Shown here one piece after another: positions 51,501 to 64,000 of a stretch of DNA of 64,000 bases. The position numbers were made by a program, and so were the translations under genes. Each line of letters begins with the position of its first letter. The first letter of the stretch is position 1. The DNA is from Lonsdalea britannica (GTDB taxonomy: Bacteria > Pseudomonadota > Gammaproteobacteria > Enterobacterales > Enterobacteriaceae), in NCBI RefSeq assembly GCF_002111595.1, contig NZ_LUTN01000004.1, forward strand, positions 226,165 to 290,164. The letters run 5' to 3'. The notes below the pieces were generated by a model, which was given only the letters and a program-made list of their open reading frames with translations, did not search any database and was not told where the DNA came from.

Positions 51501-54500
51501 CCGCGGCGTCAAATCCCAGTCCCGCCACGCTGGACGACATATCTTGCGCCCGTAGATCGAACGCCTCTTGGTGCCAGTGAACCAGATTGACGACATGCCG
51601 ATGTTCAACCATCACGCCCTTCGGCTGGCCGGTCGAGCCGGAGGTGTAGATGAGATAAGCCGGATGATGAGGCGTCAGCCCCAGCGTTTGCGTCGGCAGA
51701 TCGTCCTGCGGCGACTGCGCCCAAGGTCGATGTTCCCCTTCCAGCAAGACCCGCGTCACGGCGGATGGCAGCGCCCCTAAACGATCGTGGACATCGCGAC
51801 TGCTCACCAACACCTGCGGCGCGCTGTCTTTTAGAATATAACTCAGTCGTTCCATCGGCAGCGCCGGGTCCAGCGGCACATAAGCGGCCCCGGACTTCAG
51901 CGCCGCCAGCAGCGCGACGATCAGATCGCAACCGCGATCCAGCGCGATCGCAACCCGGTCACCCGGACCGACGCCCTGAGCGTTAAGCCAGTGCGCCAGC
52001 TGATTGGCCTGCGCGTTCAATTCGCCGTAACGCAGGCTAAGGCCGCCGCAAAGCACCGCCTGCGCGTCCGGTTGACGGGCCGCCTGCGCCTCGAACAGGG
52101 CATGCAGACAGCCGCCGGTGGGATAGTCGGCGCGCGTGGCGTTGAAGTCGCACAGCACCTGACGACGTTCCTCCTCGGACAATAGCGGCAACGCCGTTAC
52201 CGGCGTCGTCGGCGAAGCCACCATGCCGGCGAGCAGCCGCTGCCAGTAGCCGAGATAACGGCGTACCGTGCTTTCATCGAACAGCGCCCGGGCGTAATAC
52301 AGCCCTCCGCTGAGCGCTTCGCCTTGTTCGCTCAGAACCAGACTGAGATCGAATGGAGAGACCGTCGCCTCATCTTGCAGCGGCGTCACCGTCACACCCG
52401 GCAACGTCAGCGCCGCTTCCGGCATATTCTGTAGCGTCATCATGACCTGGAAAATCGGGCTATGGGACAGGCTACGGGATGGCGCCAGCGTCTCTACGAC
52501 CTGCTCGAACGGAATGTCGGCGTGCGTCTGCGCCGCTTGCGCGGTCGCTTTCACCTGTGCCAGCAGCGTGATGGCGTCCGGTTGCGCCGACAGATCGACG
52601 CGCAGCGCCTGCGTGTTAACGAACATGCCGATCAGCGGCTCGACCTCGCGGCGAGGGCGGCCTGCGTTAGGTGAACCGATCACCACATCCTCCTGACCCG
52701 ACAGTCGGCTCATCAACGCCGCCCACCCCGCCATCAGCGTCATATACAGCGTGGCATTCCCACGCTGGCTCAGCGCTTTCAGCGACGCCGTCAGTCCGGC
52801 GTCCAGCGACACCCTCACCCGGCCGCCGCGGTAGTCTTGCTGCTGCGGTCTGGGGCGCTCGGTCGGCAACGTCAGACATTCAGGCACGCCGCGCAGCTGT
52901 TCTGTCCAATAGCGCTGCTGCGCCTGCATCCGGTCGCCGCAGAGAGACTGCCGCTGCCAGGTCGCGAAGTCCCCGTACTGGATCGGCAGCGCGGGCAAAG
53001 GATCGTCTTTTTGCTGATGAAACGCGGCATACAACTCGCCGATCTCCTTCATCAACACGCCGATAGACCACCCGTCGGCGATGATGTGGTGCAGCGCCAG
53101 CCTTAGCCAGTGCTCTCCTTCAGACACCGTGACCAGCTGCGCCAGCGCCAGCGGTCCTGCCGTAAGATCGAACGTCGGCGAGAAGCTTGGTGGATTGCGC
53201 GGATCGTCGACGTTAACGACGCTGAGCGGAAAACCTCGCGTCTCTGTCTCAATCACCTGCGCAGGATGACCATTGCGTACCTCGATATGCGTACGTAACA
53301 CGGCATGCCGCGCATAAACGCGATCCAGCGCCTGCCGGAGCGCCAGCACATCCAGCGCCCCCTCGAACTTCACGCCGCCCGACAACACATAGGCCGCCCC
53401 CGCCGCCGCATCCATCTGGCTCAACACCCAGATTCGGCGCTGCGCCAACGACAGCGGCGCGTCTTCACCGGCTTTCAAAGGGGGAATATCGGCCAGCGTT
53501 TCCTGCGATGCGGCATCCAGCGCCGTAGCCAACTCGCCGATCGTCGGATGGGCGAACAACGTCGCCAGCGGCAGCGCCCGACGCAGCGCGTCCTGCACTT
53601 GGGCCACCAGTTGCATCGCCAGCAATGAGTGCCCGCCTAGCGCAAAGAAGTTGTCGTGACGACTCACCTTCTGCACGCCGAGCAGCGACTGCCAGATCGC
53701 CGCCAGCGTCGCTTCCGTCTCCCCCTGCGGCGCTGCGTAGGGCTGCTGCGCATAGGCTGACGCATCCGGGGCGGGCAACGCCTTGCGATCGACCTTGCCG
53801 TTCGGCGTCAGCGGCACACTCTCTAACGCGACCCACGCGGCGGGCACCATGTAGTCAGGCAGACGCGCGATCAACGTCGTGCGCAGTTCATCACCGGTGA
53901 GTACGCTATCGGCCTCGGCCACGTAGTACGCGACCAGTCGCGCTTCCTCGCGGTCTCCGCTGATCGCCGTCACCACCGCCTCGCGTACGCCTTTGCAGGC
54001 CAGTAACGCCGACTCAATCTCGCCCAGCTCGATGCGAAAACCCCGGATTTTGACCTGAAAATCGTTACGCCCCAGATATTCAAGCGCGCCGTCGGAGCGC
54101 CAGCGTCCCAGATCGCCGGTTTGATACAGGCGGGCATCGCCATCGTCGCAAAAAGGATCGGGCAGGAAGCGCTCCGCCGTCAGATCGGGACGCTGGAAAT
54201 AGCCCAAACTGACGCCATCGCCGCCGATATAAATCTCCCCCGGCACGCCGGGCGGCACCGGCTCCCCTTCCGCATCCAGCAAATAAATTCGCGTATTCGC
54301 AATGGGATGACCAATCGGTATCGACGCATCCTCAGCGCCGATACGCCACGTCGTCGACCAGACAGTGGTCTCGGTCGGACCGTACATGTTCCACAGTGCA
54401 TCGACGCGCGGCAGCAACGCCGCCGCCAACGTCGGCGAAAACGCCTCACCGCCGATCAACCCCGTCAAGCCGGAGGCACCCTGCCAACCGGCCGCCAGCA

Positions 54501-56760
54501 GCAGCTTCCACGTGGCGGGCGTGGCTTGAAATAAAGAGATCCCCTCTGCGTTCAGATAATGCCCCAGCCGCTCGCCATTCCGCCGCAGATCGTCGTTCGC
54601 CAGATGCAGCTGACCACCCGCGATCAACGGCAGGTAAATCTCCAGAACGTGAATATCAAAGGAGACGGTGGTGACCGCCAGCAGCCGGGTCTGCGACGAA
54701 GCCTGATGCTGACGCCGCTGACAGTGCAAAAAATTCACGACGGCCCGGTGCGGCACCGTCACGCCTTTAGGGCGGCCGGTCGAGCCGGAGGTGTAAATGA
54801 GGTAAGCCGGATGACGCGCCGTCACCCCGCGATCCTGTGGGGCCAGATTGGCCTCGGAACACCGCGTCCACGGGCCAGCGTCATCGTCACAGGTCAGTAG
54901 CGTGGCGGAGTCAGGCAGATCGCCCAAGACTCCGCGAGTGGTCCGCGAGGCGATCACCGCCACAGGCGCGCAGTCATGCAACAGCGTGCTGAGTCGCGCC
55001 TGCGGCTGCGCCGGGTCCAACGGCACATAGGCGGCTCCCGACTTAAGCACCGCCAGCAGCGCGGCGATCAACGCGGGACCGCGCGGTAGCGCCACGACGA
55101 CGCGGGTCTCCGGGCCGGCCCCATGTTCGACGAGCCAGTACGCCAGTTGGTTAGCCCGCCTATTGAGCTCACCGTAGCTCAGCGCCTGACCGTCGAATAC
55201 CACGGCGATCGCGTCAGGCCGCGCGGCGGCCTGAGACTCGACCAACTCATGCACGCAGCGTCGCGAGGATAATCCGCCTGCGTCGCATTGACCTCGTCCA
55301 GCCGCTGCCGCCGTTCATCGGCGGACAGTAGCGGCAGTGACGTCACCGCACGGTCCGGCTGCGCCACCATACCGCGTAGCATCCTCACCCAGTAGCTCAG
55401 ATAACGCCGTACGGTGCCTGCATCAAACAACGCCGTCGCATAGCACAGCGTCCCCTCGCACCGCCCTTCGGTTTCCGTCAGCGTCAGATTCAGATCGACC
55501 TGCGCCATCGTGCTTCGCCCTCCAACGGCAAAGTCACAAGGTCGGGTAACGTGAATGGCTGCCGAGGCGTATTTTGCAGCGACAGCATCACCTGAAACAC
55601 CGGGCTGTGGGACAGACTGCGGGTCGGCGCGACCGCTTCCACCACCTGCTCGAAAGGGATATCCGCGTGACGCTGCGCCGCCAGCGCCGTGTCCCGAATC
55701 TGCGTCAACAGCGCGGGCGTGTTCAATGGCGACGAGAAATCGACCCTCAGCGCCTGGGTGTTGACGAACATGCCGATCAGCGATTCGACTTCACGGCGAT
55801 GACGCCCGGCCGTCGGCACGCCGATGACGATGTCGTCCTGTGCGGACAGGCGGCTCATTAACGCCGCCACCCTCCCAGCAAGGCCATGAACAGCGTACCA
55901 CCGTGGCGCTGCGCCAGCGCTTTCAGCCCGTTCACCAGCGGCGCCTCCAGCGTGACCGCCGCACAGGCCCCATCGACATCCTGCATGCGCGGACGCGGGC
56001 GATCGCTCGGCAACGCCAGACACGTCGGCGCCCCCTGAAGCTGCGTCCGCCAGTAGCGACGCTGGACCTCCAGCCTCTCGCCGCTCAGCTGCGCCTGCTG
56101 CCACACGGCATAGTCGGCATAGTGAATCGGCAGCGGCGACAAAGGGTCAGGCAGCCCCTGGCTGAAAGCCGTATAGAGGACGTTCAACTCCCGCAGGAAA
56201 ATCCCGAGCGACCATCCGTCTGCGATCAAGTGGTGCAACGCAATACGCAGCAGGTGCTCGTTGTCTCCCAGATACACCAGCTGCCCGCCGACCAGCGGTC
56301 CTTGCTCCGGCTCCGGCCGAAACGTGAAAGGCGGTAGAGGTTCCGACGCATTCGATAACGTGCGTATTTCCAGTGAGAATCCGATGTCGGCAAGGCCGAT
56401 GTGCTGACGCGGCGTACCCGCCGCGTTCACCACCCGCGTCCGTAACGCCTCATGACGAGCGACGATACGGTCCAGCGCCGCCCGCAGAGCGACAAGATTG
56501 AGCCGACCGCGGAGGCGATAGGCTATCCCCAGAAGATAGCGTTCCGGCGCCTGCGACTCCATTTGCGACAGAAACCATAGCCCGCGCTGAACGGGCGCGA
56601 GCGGCATCCCGCCCTCGACGCGCGGCGCGGGAAGGAGGGATTCTCGCTTGCCTGCGGCCTTCGGCTTCATCCCTTTGGCTTTCGCCAGCGCCAGCAGTTT
56701 GGCCTTTTGCTCCCGAGACAGGGGCGGGACCGTTGAGGGGGTGCCTTCCGTATTCTGCAT
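45574..56760 (-). CDS. Terminal nonribosomal peptide synthetase, C-A-T x3 with tandem thioesterases (frameshifted)
   Basis: After restoring three single bases (near 55867, 55511 and 55258) this is one 3729-residue NRPS; from 55254 to 45574 it is uninterrupted. Order: C1 (HHLIADGWS, about 56230), A1 (YTSGSTGRPKG, about 54790), T1 (GGHSLL, about 53630), C2 (HHIIADGWS, about 53080), A2 (about 51640), T2 (about 50485), C3 (about 49935), A3 (about 48500), T3 (about 47325), TE1 (GWSFGG, about 46945) and TE2 (GHSFGG, about 46090). Specificity residues read by eye: A1 DILQLGMVWK, nearly the glycine code; A2 DAWFLGNVVK, the leucine code of SrfA-C; A3 DAMFMGMTYK, not recognised. No epimerisation domain is seen, and the C domains have LCL-like motifs. 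The ATG overlaps the upstream NRPS stop (TAATG) with GGAG before it. Tandem TE domains end many lipopeptide synthetases. Confidence 0.93.
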
Positions 56761-59700
56761 TATTCTTCTCCTTCCATAGAGGCCGCCATGTCCAGCAGCT
56801 CAGCGATATCAAACTGTTCGATGCTCAGGTCCAGAATCCGCTCGCTAAGCGCGCTCAGACTCGGATGGGCAAACACCTCGGCTAACGGCACGTCGACATC
56901 CAGCTCAAGCCGGAGTCGAGAGACCAGCTGCACCGCCAGCAGCGAGTGCCCGCCCAGCTCGAAAAAGTTGTCGTGACGACCGATACGCTCGACGCCCAGC
57001 AACGCCCGCCAGATAGCCGCCACGGTTAACTCGGTATCGTCCTGCGGCGCCTCGAACGCCGCACGAGCGAAGGCTGCGTCGTCGGGCTCCGGCAGGGCAT
57101 GACGGTTCACTTTGCCGTTCGGCGATAACGGAAACTCCGCCATGGCTACCCAAGCTGCTGGCACCATATACGCGGGCAAGTGCGCCACGAGATGAGCGCG
57201 CATGGACTCGATATCCGCACCTCCCCGGAAGTAAGCCACCAGCCGTTTTTCTCCGCTACATTCGCGCGGAACCACCGCCGCCGCCTCAACGCCCGGACAT
57301 CCACTCAGGCAGGCTTCCACCTCGCCCGGCTCGATGCGGAACCCGCGGATCTTGATCTGATCGTCGTTGCGCCCCAGATAGTCGAGGACGCCGTCCTTGC
57401 GCCAGCGCCCCCGATCGCCGGTTTTGTACATGCGGGCATCCAGGTCTGTGGAGAAGGGATCTTTCACAAACCGCTCGGCGGTTAGCGCCGGTTGGTTGAA
57501 ATAGCCTCGCGCCACGCCGACGCCGCCGATATAGATCTCCCCCGTGACGCCGACAGGCACAGGCTCCCCTTTTTCATCCAGAACATAGAGTCGGCTGTTG
57601 GCGATGGGACGCCCGATGGGCGGCTGGGACACGCCATTTGATAAGGTCGCCGGACAGACGAATTCGCTCGTCACATGCGTTTCCGCCGGACCGTACTGAT
57701 TGTGCAAGCGGACATTCGACGATCGTTGGAACAGCGCGCGTACATCCGGACCGAGGCGCAGCGCCTCACCGCTGGCGATAATGTCCATCGACGGCGGAAC
57801 GCGTCCCGAACTGCGGTACATCTGCGCCAGCGCAGGCAATACCGAAGGGGGAATGAAGGCCCGCTCGACGCGATGCTGCTCCAGCAGATCCGCCAGTCGC
57901 GGCATATCGAGCCGCACGTCGTCCGGGACAACGACCAACCGCCCTCCGCCCGTCAACGCGCTGAGGATCTCCTGGCTCGCGACATCAAAACCGAAAGAAG
58001 CGAACTGCAACGTGACGCCGACGGGGCGCTGGTTCTGCCAATGGATCATATTGACCAACGCAGCGTGCGGCATCGCCACCCCTTTGGGGCGGCCGGTCGA
58101 TCCAGAGGTATAAATGATGTAAGCCAGGTGACGCGGAGACAGCCCGATCGCATGCGGATCAGGATTACTACACGCTGAAGCGGCCCACGCGGGTTCATCC
58201 GCACTCAGATCGACCAGCGGCGGCAGCGCGGAACAGGATGACAGCGCAGATCGCCCTGTGTCGTCGCACAGAACCGCCAGCGGCGCGCAGTCGGCGATCA
58301 TATGAACCAAACGCTCGGTGGGATAAAGAGGATCAAGCGGGACATAAGCGCCGCCTGCCTTCAGAATGCCCAGCAGCGCCACAACCATGTCGGCCCCCCG
58401 CGCGACGCAGATCGCCACACGATCGTCCGGACGCACGCCCTGATCCATCAGCCAGTGCGCCAACCGGTTGGCCCGCTCGTTCAACTCGCCATAACGCCAT
58501 CGCCGCTCGCCGCAAATGAGCGCCGTCGCCGTCGGCTGCCGACGTGCCTGCATCTCGAACCGTTCATGCAAACAATGGTCGGCTGGATAGTCGGATTCCG
58601 TGGCATTGAACGCCGTCAGCACCCGCTGCCGCTCGGCGGCAGAAACCAGCGGCAGTGTCGTGACCGGCTGCATCGGCGATGCCGCCATTCCTCGTAATAG
58701 CCGCAGCCAGTAGTCCAGATAACGTTGCGCGGTGTCCTCATCAAACAGCGCGGTGGCGTAATACAGCGTCCCTTCCAGCCGCCCGTTCGTCTCACGTAAT
58801 TCCAGATTCAGATCGAACTGGCAGGTCGCCGTCTCGTTAGGCAAAGGCGACAGCCGTAACCCCGGTAGCTCCAGCGTCATCTCCGGCAGATTGTGCAGCG
58901 CCAACATCACCTGGAAGATCGGGCTATGAGACAACGTACGCACCGGCGCGACCGCTTCGACCACCTGTTCGAACGGAATATCCGCCTGGCTTTGCGCCGC
59001 CAGCGTCGTGCTCCTAACCTGCGCCAGCAGCGCCGCCGTGTTCATCTCGGGCGTCAAGGCGACTCGCAGCGCGAGGGTGTTGACGAACATCCCGATCAGC
59101 GGTTCGATTTCCTGTCGATCGCGCCCGGCGATCGGAGAACCGATGACGATATCGTCCTGGCCTGAAAGGCGGCTCATCAACGCTGACCAGCCGGCCAACA
59201 ACGTCATGTAGAGCGTGCACCCATGCCGCTGACTCAACATCTTCAACGCCTGAGTCAGATTGGCGTCCAGCGTCAGGGTTTTATACGCCCCGGCAAAGCT
59301 CTGCACCGGCGGACGAGGCCGGTCCGTCGGCAGCGTCAGATGGTCAGGCGCGCCGCGCAGCTGCTCGACCCAGTAGCGTTGCTGCGTTTGCATTCTCGCC
59401 CCCTGCAAGTGCCGCCGCTGCCAGACGGCATAGTCGCCGTACTGCACGGGCAGCGGCGGCAGCGGATCGGCTTGCCCCTGACTCAATGCGCGGTACAAGG
59501 TACACAGCTCGCGGATCAAAATACCGACTGACCAGCCGTCAGCGATGATGTGGTGCAGCGCCAACCTCAGCCAGTGTTCCCGCGAGGAAAGACAGACCAG
59601 TTGTCCCTGCGCCAGCGGACCGGCCGTGATAGACATCGACGGCATGAACGGTTCCGGTCGCGTCTGGCTGTCGCTCATCTCAAGCCGCTGCAGGTGAAAA

Positions 59701-62700
59701 CCGCTCTCCACAGGCCCTATCGCCTGCACATCTACACCGTCTCGGTGAACGATGTGCGTACGCAGGGCCGCGTGACGCGCCACGATACGATCCAATGCCT
59801 GTTGCAAGGCGGCCTGATTCAGATGACCCTGTAGCCGGATGCCGCCGGTGATCATATAGGCTGCGTTTGCCGCCGGATCCATCTGCACCAACAACCACAG
59901 GCGTTGCTGCGCCAGCGACAGCGGAGGTTCAGCCGCCGTCTGAGAAGAAATCGCCGGAAGTGGCGGCACTTTCCTGTCGCCTAGCGACGCCGCCATCTCG
60001 CACAGTGTGGGATGCATAAACAACGTTTTCAGGTCCAGTTCTCTGTGCATATCGCTGCGTATACGTGAGATCAACTGCACCGCCAGCAACGAATGCCCGC
60101 CCAGCAGGAAGAAGTTATCCCGACGTCCCACCGTCTCCATGCCCAGCAGCGCTTGCCACAGGGCGGCCAGCGCCGGTTCTACCCTGCCCTGTGGCGCTTC
60201 ATAATGCTGCCTCGCAAACGCGCTTTCATCCGGCGCAGGCAGCGCAAGCCGGTCCACTTTGCCATTCGCCGTCAGCGGCAGGCTTTCCAGCGCGACCCAG
60301 GCCGTCGGCACCATGTATTCAGGCAATCGCGCCAGCAGCTGTTCGCGCAGCGTGTCGATATCAGGCGCCTTCGCACGATGATCCACAAGGTAGTAGGCGA
60401 CCAGCCGTTTCTCCTGAACGGCAGTCGCCTGCGCGACGACGATGGCTTGCTGGATGCCGTCGCAGTGCAGCAAAGCATCTTCGATCTCGCCCAGTTCGAT
60501 GCGAAAACCGCGGATCTTGACCTGAAAATCGCGACGTCCCAGAAATTCGATCGTGCCATTCGCACGCCAGCGTCCCAAATCACCGGTACGGTACAGCCGC
60601 GCATGCGGTTCGGAGGAAAATGGATCGGGAACGAAGCGCTCAGCGGTGAGTTCTGGACGATTGAGATAGCCTCTCGCCACCTGTGCGCCGCCGATATACA
60701 ACTCCCCGCACACCCCTACTGGCACCGGCTGCATCCGCGCATCCAGAATGTAGGTTTGGGTGTTGGCGATAGGACGACCAATGTGCAACAACGGCTCATC
60801 GGCGCTGATTTCTCCGGAGGTCGCCACCACGGTATTTTCGGTCGGTCCGTAGTTGTTCATCAGGGTGAAGCGCGCGCCGGCATAGGGCTGGCGGTTCAGA
60901 CGATCGCCGCCGACCAGCAGCGTGCGCAGGGTGGCAGGCGCCACCTCGCGAACAAACGCCAGCTCGGCGACGGGCGTCGGCAGAAAACTCACGTCAAGCG
61001 GCTGTGCGCTCCACCACGCCAGCAACTGATCGGGATCGCGCGAGATCGCCGGCGACGGCAATAACAACCGTGCGCCTACCGACAGCGCGGGCCAGATTTC
61101 CCACGCCGCCGCGTCAAACCCCAGCCCCGCCAGGCTGGAGACGCGGTCCCACGGCCGGAGGCAAACGCCGCGCAGTGCCAATGCACCAGATTGATGATGT
61201 TGCGATGCTCGACCATGACGCCTTTCGGACGCCCTGTCGAACCCGAGGTATAAATGAGGTACGCCAGATGACACGGCGTCAACCCCAGCGCCGCCAACGG
61301 AATATTTTCCTGCGAGCAGCGCGTCCACGTGCGGGCATCGCCGTCAATGACCAGCGTATGAGGGTCGTGCGCCCGTGCGCCGAGTCGGCGGCACAGCGCA
61401 TGGCCGGTGATGATCGCCTGCGGCCCGCTGTCTTGCAGCAGATAGGCCAGACGTTCGGTCGGCGTCGCCGGGTCAATCGGCACATAGCGCCCCCGGCCTT
61501 GAGGGTCGCCAGCATCGCGACGATCAGATCGCAGCCTCGCTCCAGTACGATCGCCACTCGGCCGTCCGGGTGAACTCCCCGTTCGATCAGCCCATGAGCC
61601 AGCTGGTTAGCGCGTCGGTTCAGCGCTCCGTAACTCAGCCGCTCTCCGTCGCACTCCACCGCCGTCGCGTCGGGCTGTCGCTCCGCCTGCCCCTCAAAGA
61701 GCAAATGCAGGGCATCGCCGACCGGGTAGTCGGCCCGGGTGGCGTTGAAGCCGAACAGCAGTTGGCGACGCTCGGCATCGGTCAACAGCGGCAGCGTCTG
61801 CACCGGCTGGTGCGGATCGGCCGTCATGCCCCGCAACAGCGCATGCCAGTAGTCCAGATAACGTTGGGCCGTCGCAGCATCAAAGAGTGCGGTGGCAAAG
61901 TAGAGCCGTCCTTTGATCCGACCGCCGACCTCACGAAGATCCAGGCTGAGATCGAATTGGGCCGTCTCTACGTCTTCCGTCAGCAGGGACGTCTTTAGTC
62001 CCGGCAGCGCAAACGCAATGTCCGGCGTATTCTGCAACGCCAACATGACCTGAAATACCGGGCTGTGGGCCAGACTGCGGGCGGGCGCGAGCATCTCCAC
62101 CACCTGTTCGAATGGAAGATCCGGATGCCCTGCGCCGCCAACGTCGTCGCTTTCACCTGCGCAAGTAGCGCGACGGTATCCGGCTGTTCCGACAGATCGA
62201 CGCGCAGCGCCAGCGTGTTGACGAACATACCGATCAGCGGCTCTAACTCTTGACGATCGCGACCGGCTACCGGGCTGCCGATCACGACATCCTCCTGACC
62301 GGACAAGCGACTCATCAGCGCCGACCAGCCCGCCAGCAACAGCATAAACAGCGTCGCGCCGTGATGCTGACTGAGCGACTTCAAATCCTGCGTCAGCGAC
62401 TGATCCAGCTCAATATCCACGCTGGCGCCGCGATAGTCCTGCATCGGCTGACGAGGTCTATCGCTCGGCAGCGTTAGGCAGTCCGGGATCCCGCGCAGTT
62501 GCTGCGTCCAATAAGCCTGCTGGCTCGTAAAACATCGCCCTGCATATGGCGCTGCTGCCAGGCCGCGTAGTCACCGAATTGGATCGCCAGCGGCGGCAAC
62601 GGATCGCCGTTTCCCTGACTGAACGCGGCGTACAGACTTTGCAGCTCCTGAAGGAAAATGCCGACCGACCAACCGTCGGCGACCAGGTGATGAAACGACA

Positions 62701-64000
62701 ACCGCAGACGGTGCGACTGTGGGCCGACCGCCGTTAATTCGCCGTGCGCTAATGCTTCCGTGACCCGTTCAAAGGCCGTCGGATCGTCTGCCGTTATCCA
62801 TCGAAGCGGGAACCCACTCCCTGCCGAGGCGATAACCTGCACCGGCGTGCCGTCACGCTCGGCAATGCGGGTGCGCAGCGTGGCGTGCCGCGCCACGATG
62901 CGATCGAGCGCCTGCGTTAACGCCGCGACATCAAGCGCCCCCTGTATCTGGATCGTGAATGAGATAACGTAGGCCTCCCGCGCGGTTTCATCCATTCGCG
63001 AGAGGAACCACAGCCGTTGCTGAGCCAGAGACAGCGGAGGATGAATGCCCTCCGCCACCGGTACGATGTCGGGCAAACGGCCGGTCGGCGCGAGGTCTAA
63101 CGCCGCTGCCAGCTCATGCAACACTGGACACTCAAATAGGGCCGCCACCGGCAGTTCCCGCTGCAGTTCGCTACGCACGCGGGAAATCAACTGCACCGCC
63201 AGCAGCGAATGACCTCCCAGCGCAAAGAAGCTGTCATGGCGCCCGACCTGCGCCACGCCCAACACGGAGCGCCAGATCGCCGCCAGCGTCGTTTCCGTGT
63301 CGCCTTGCGGCGCTTCATATGCCTGATGTTCAAAGGCATCCCGATCCGGCGCGGGCAGCGAGCGGCGGTCCACTTTGCCGTTCGACGTCAGCGGCACCGC
63401 GTCCAACGCCACATACGCCGACGGCACCATAAAGGCCGGTAAGCCTTTACCGAGCTGAGCCTTGAGCGCATCCGTCGCCAGAACCTGTCCGCGCCGATCC
63501 GCCACGTAGTAGGCGATCAGTTGCTTGTCCTGCGTTTTCGTGCTCATGGCCGTCACCACGGCGTGTTTTACCCCGTCGCAGGCTTGTAGCGCAGCTTCGA
63601 TCTCCCCGAGTTCGATACGAAACCCACGGATCTTGACCTGAAAATCGTTACGCCCGAGGTACGCTACCGTGCCGTCTTCCCGCCAGCGGCCCAGATCGCC
63701 GGTGCGGTACATACGCGCGCCTGCCTCTCCGCAGAACGGGTCGAGCGGGAATCGCGCTTCCGTCAGCGCAGGCTGATTCAGATAGCCCCGCGTCACCCCG
63801 GCGCCGCCGACATACAGCTCGCCCGTCACGCCCAGCGGCACCGGCTCGCCATGACCATCCAGCAGGTATAACCGCAGGTCCGGCAGCGGCTTGCCTATCG
63901 GGCTTTCCCCCGCAGGCATCTCTGCCGACAGCGGACAGTGCGTCACATGCACCGTCGTTTCGGTGATGCCGTACATGTTCACCAGCTGCGTTTCCGCCTC
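56760..64000 (-). CDS. Nonribosomal peptide synthetase, 3' part (A)-T, C-A-T, C-A-T (frameshifted; start outside window)
   Basis: The visible 7.2 kb is the C-terminal part of an NRPS whose start lies beyond base 64000. Order: end of an A domain (NMYGITETTVHVTH at the right edge), T (GGHSLL, about 63210), C (HHLVADGWS, about 62680), A (about 61240), T (about 60095), C (HHIIADGWS, about 59540), A (about 58100), T (about 56955). Four single-base deletions break it near 62530, 62129, 61490 and 61161. The partial first A domain shows M-V-H-K at the last four specificity positions, as in the threonine code DFWNIGMVHK. The second reads DAWFLGNVVK, leucine. The third reads about DVQFISQVTK, related to the proline code DVQLIAHVVK but not equal. 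No thioesterase is present. The acidic end (ELLDMAASMEGEE) may dock to the basic N-terminus of the next NRPS. Confidence 0.92.

Noticed and set aside
45574..62444. Each NRPS fragment as a separate gene
   Set aside because: The fragments join in order by single-base corrections that restore C, A and T domain motifs. Only the TAATG junction at 56760 is a true gene boundary.

Overview
This window is a chromosomal segment of an enterobacterium (Enterobacterales). Most housekeeping proteins (MltB, DdlA, NifJ/YdbK, LdtA/ErfK, Acs, YjcE, AdeP, LpxP, RmlABCD, ManBC) read as close orthologues of the E. coli proteins. The large NRPS, the GC-rich codon use and the mix of neighbours suggest a plant- or tree-associated Pectobacteriaceae genome (Brenneria, Lonsdalea or Dickeya type). 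That genus-level guess is an inference, not something the sequence proves.

Layout. Positions 1-17.8 kb hold ordinary core genes: mltB (5' end missing), ddlA, a GNAT acetyltransferase, nifJ, an LdtA-type L,D-transpeptidase, ydiK, an orphan PAS-like protein in an AT-rich gap, acs, yjcE, adeP and lpxP. Positions 18.5-23.5 kb form one operon for glycerophosphodiester (or related) uptake: two ABC permeases, the metallophosphodiesterase GpdQ, an ABC ATPase and a binding protein. Positions 23.5-45.1 kb are a surface-polysaccharide region. It has an initiating sugar-phosphate transferase, an epimerase/reductase and a WbpM-type dehydratase. These are followed by a minus-strand set rmlB-rmlA-rmlD-rmlC-manC-manB-wzm-wzt-wbdD-wbdA-gmd-rmd-GT-GT preceded by a JUMPstart/ops element. 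Positions 45.6-64 kb are two co-transcribed NRPS genes; the upstream one runs off the right edge.

How the genes work together. ManB/ManC make GDP-mannose, and Gmd/Rmd turn it into GDP-D-rhamnose. WbdA-type and two further GT4 enzymes would build the glycan. WbdD (methyltransferase + kinase + coiled coil) would cap it and set its length, and Wzm/Wzt (with a C-terminal glycan-recognition domain) would export the capped chain. This is the ABC-transporter O-antigen scheme known from E. coli O9a, here linked to D-rhamnose as in the Pseudomonas A-band polymer. The NRPS assembly line ends with tandem thioesterases, a hallmark of lipopeptide synthetases. Signature residues suggest ...Thr-like, Leu, Pro-like / Gly, Leu, X.

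A caution for the reader: eleven genes or gene segments carry single-base deletions that break the reading frame (ddlA, wbpM-like, rmd, rmlB, and seven places in the NRPS). Most fall in short G/C runs of the form GGGC/GCCC, read here one base short. This looks like systematic sequence error rather than real gene decay. I annotate these genes across the frameshift.
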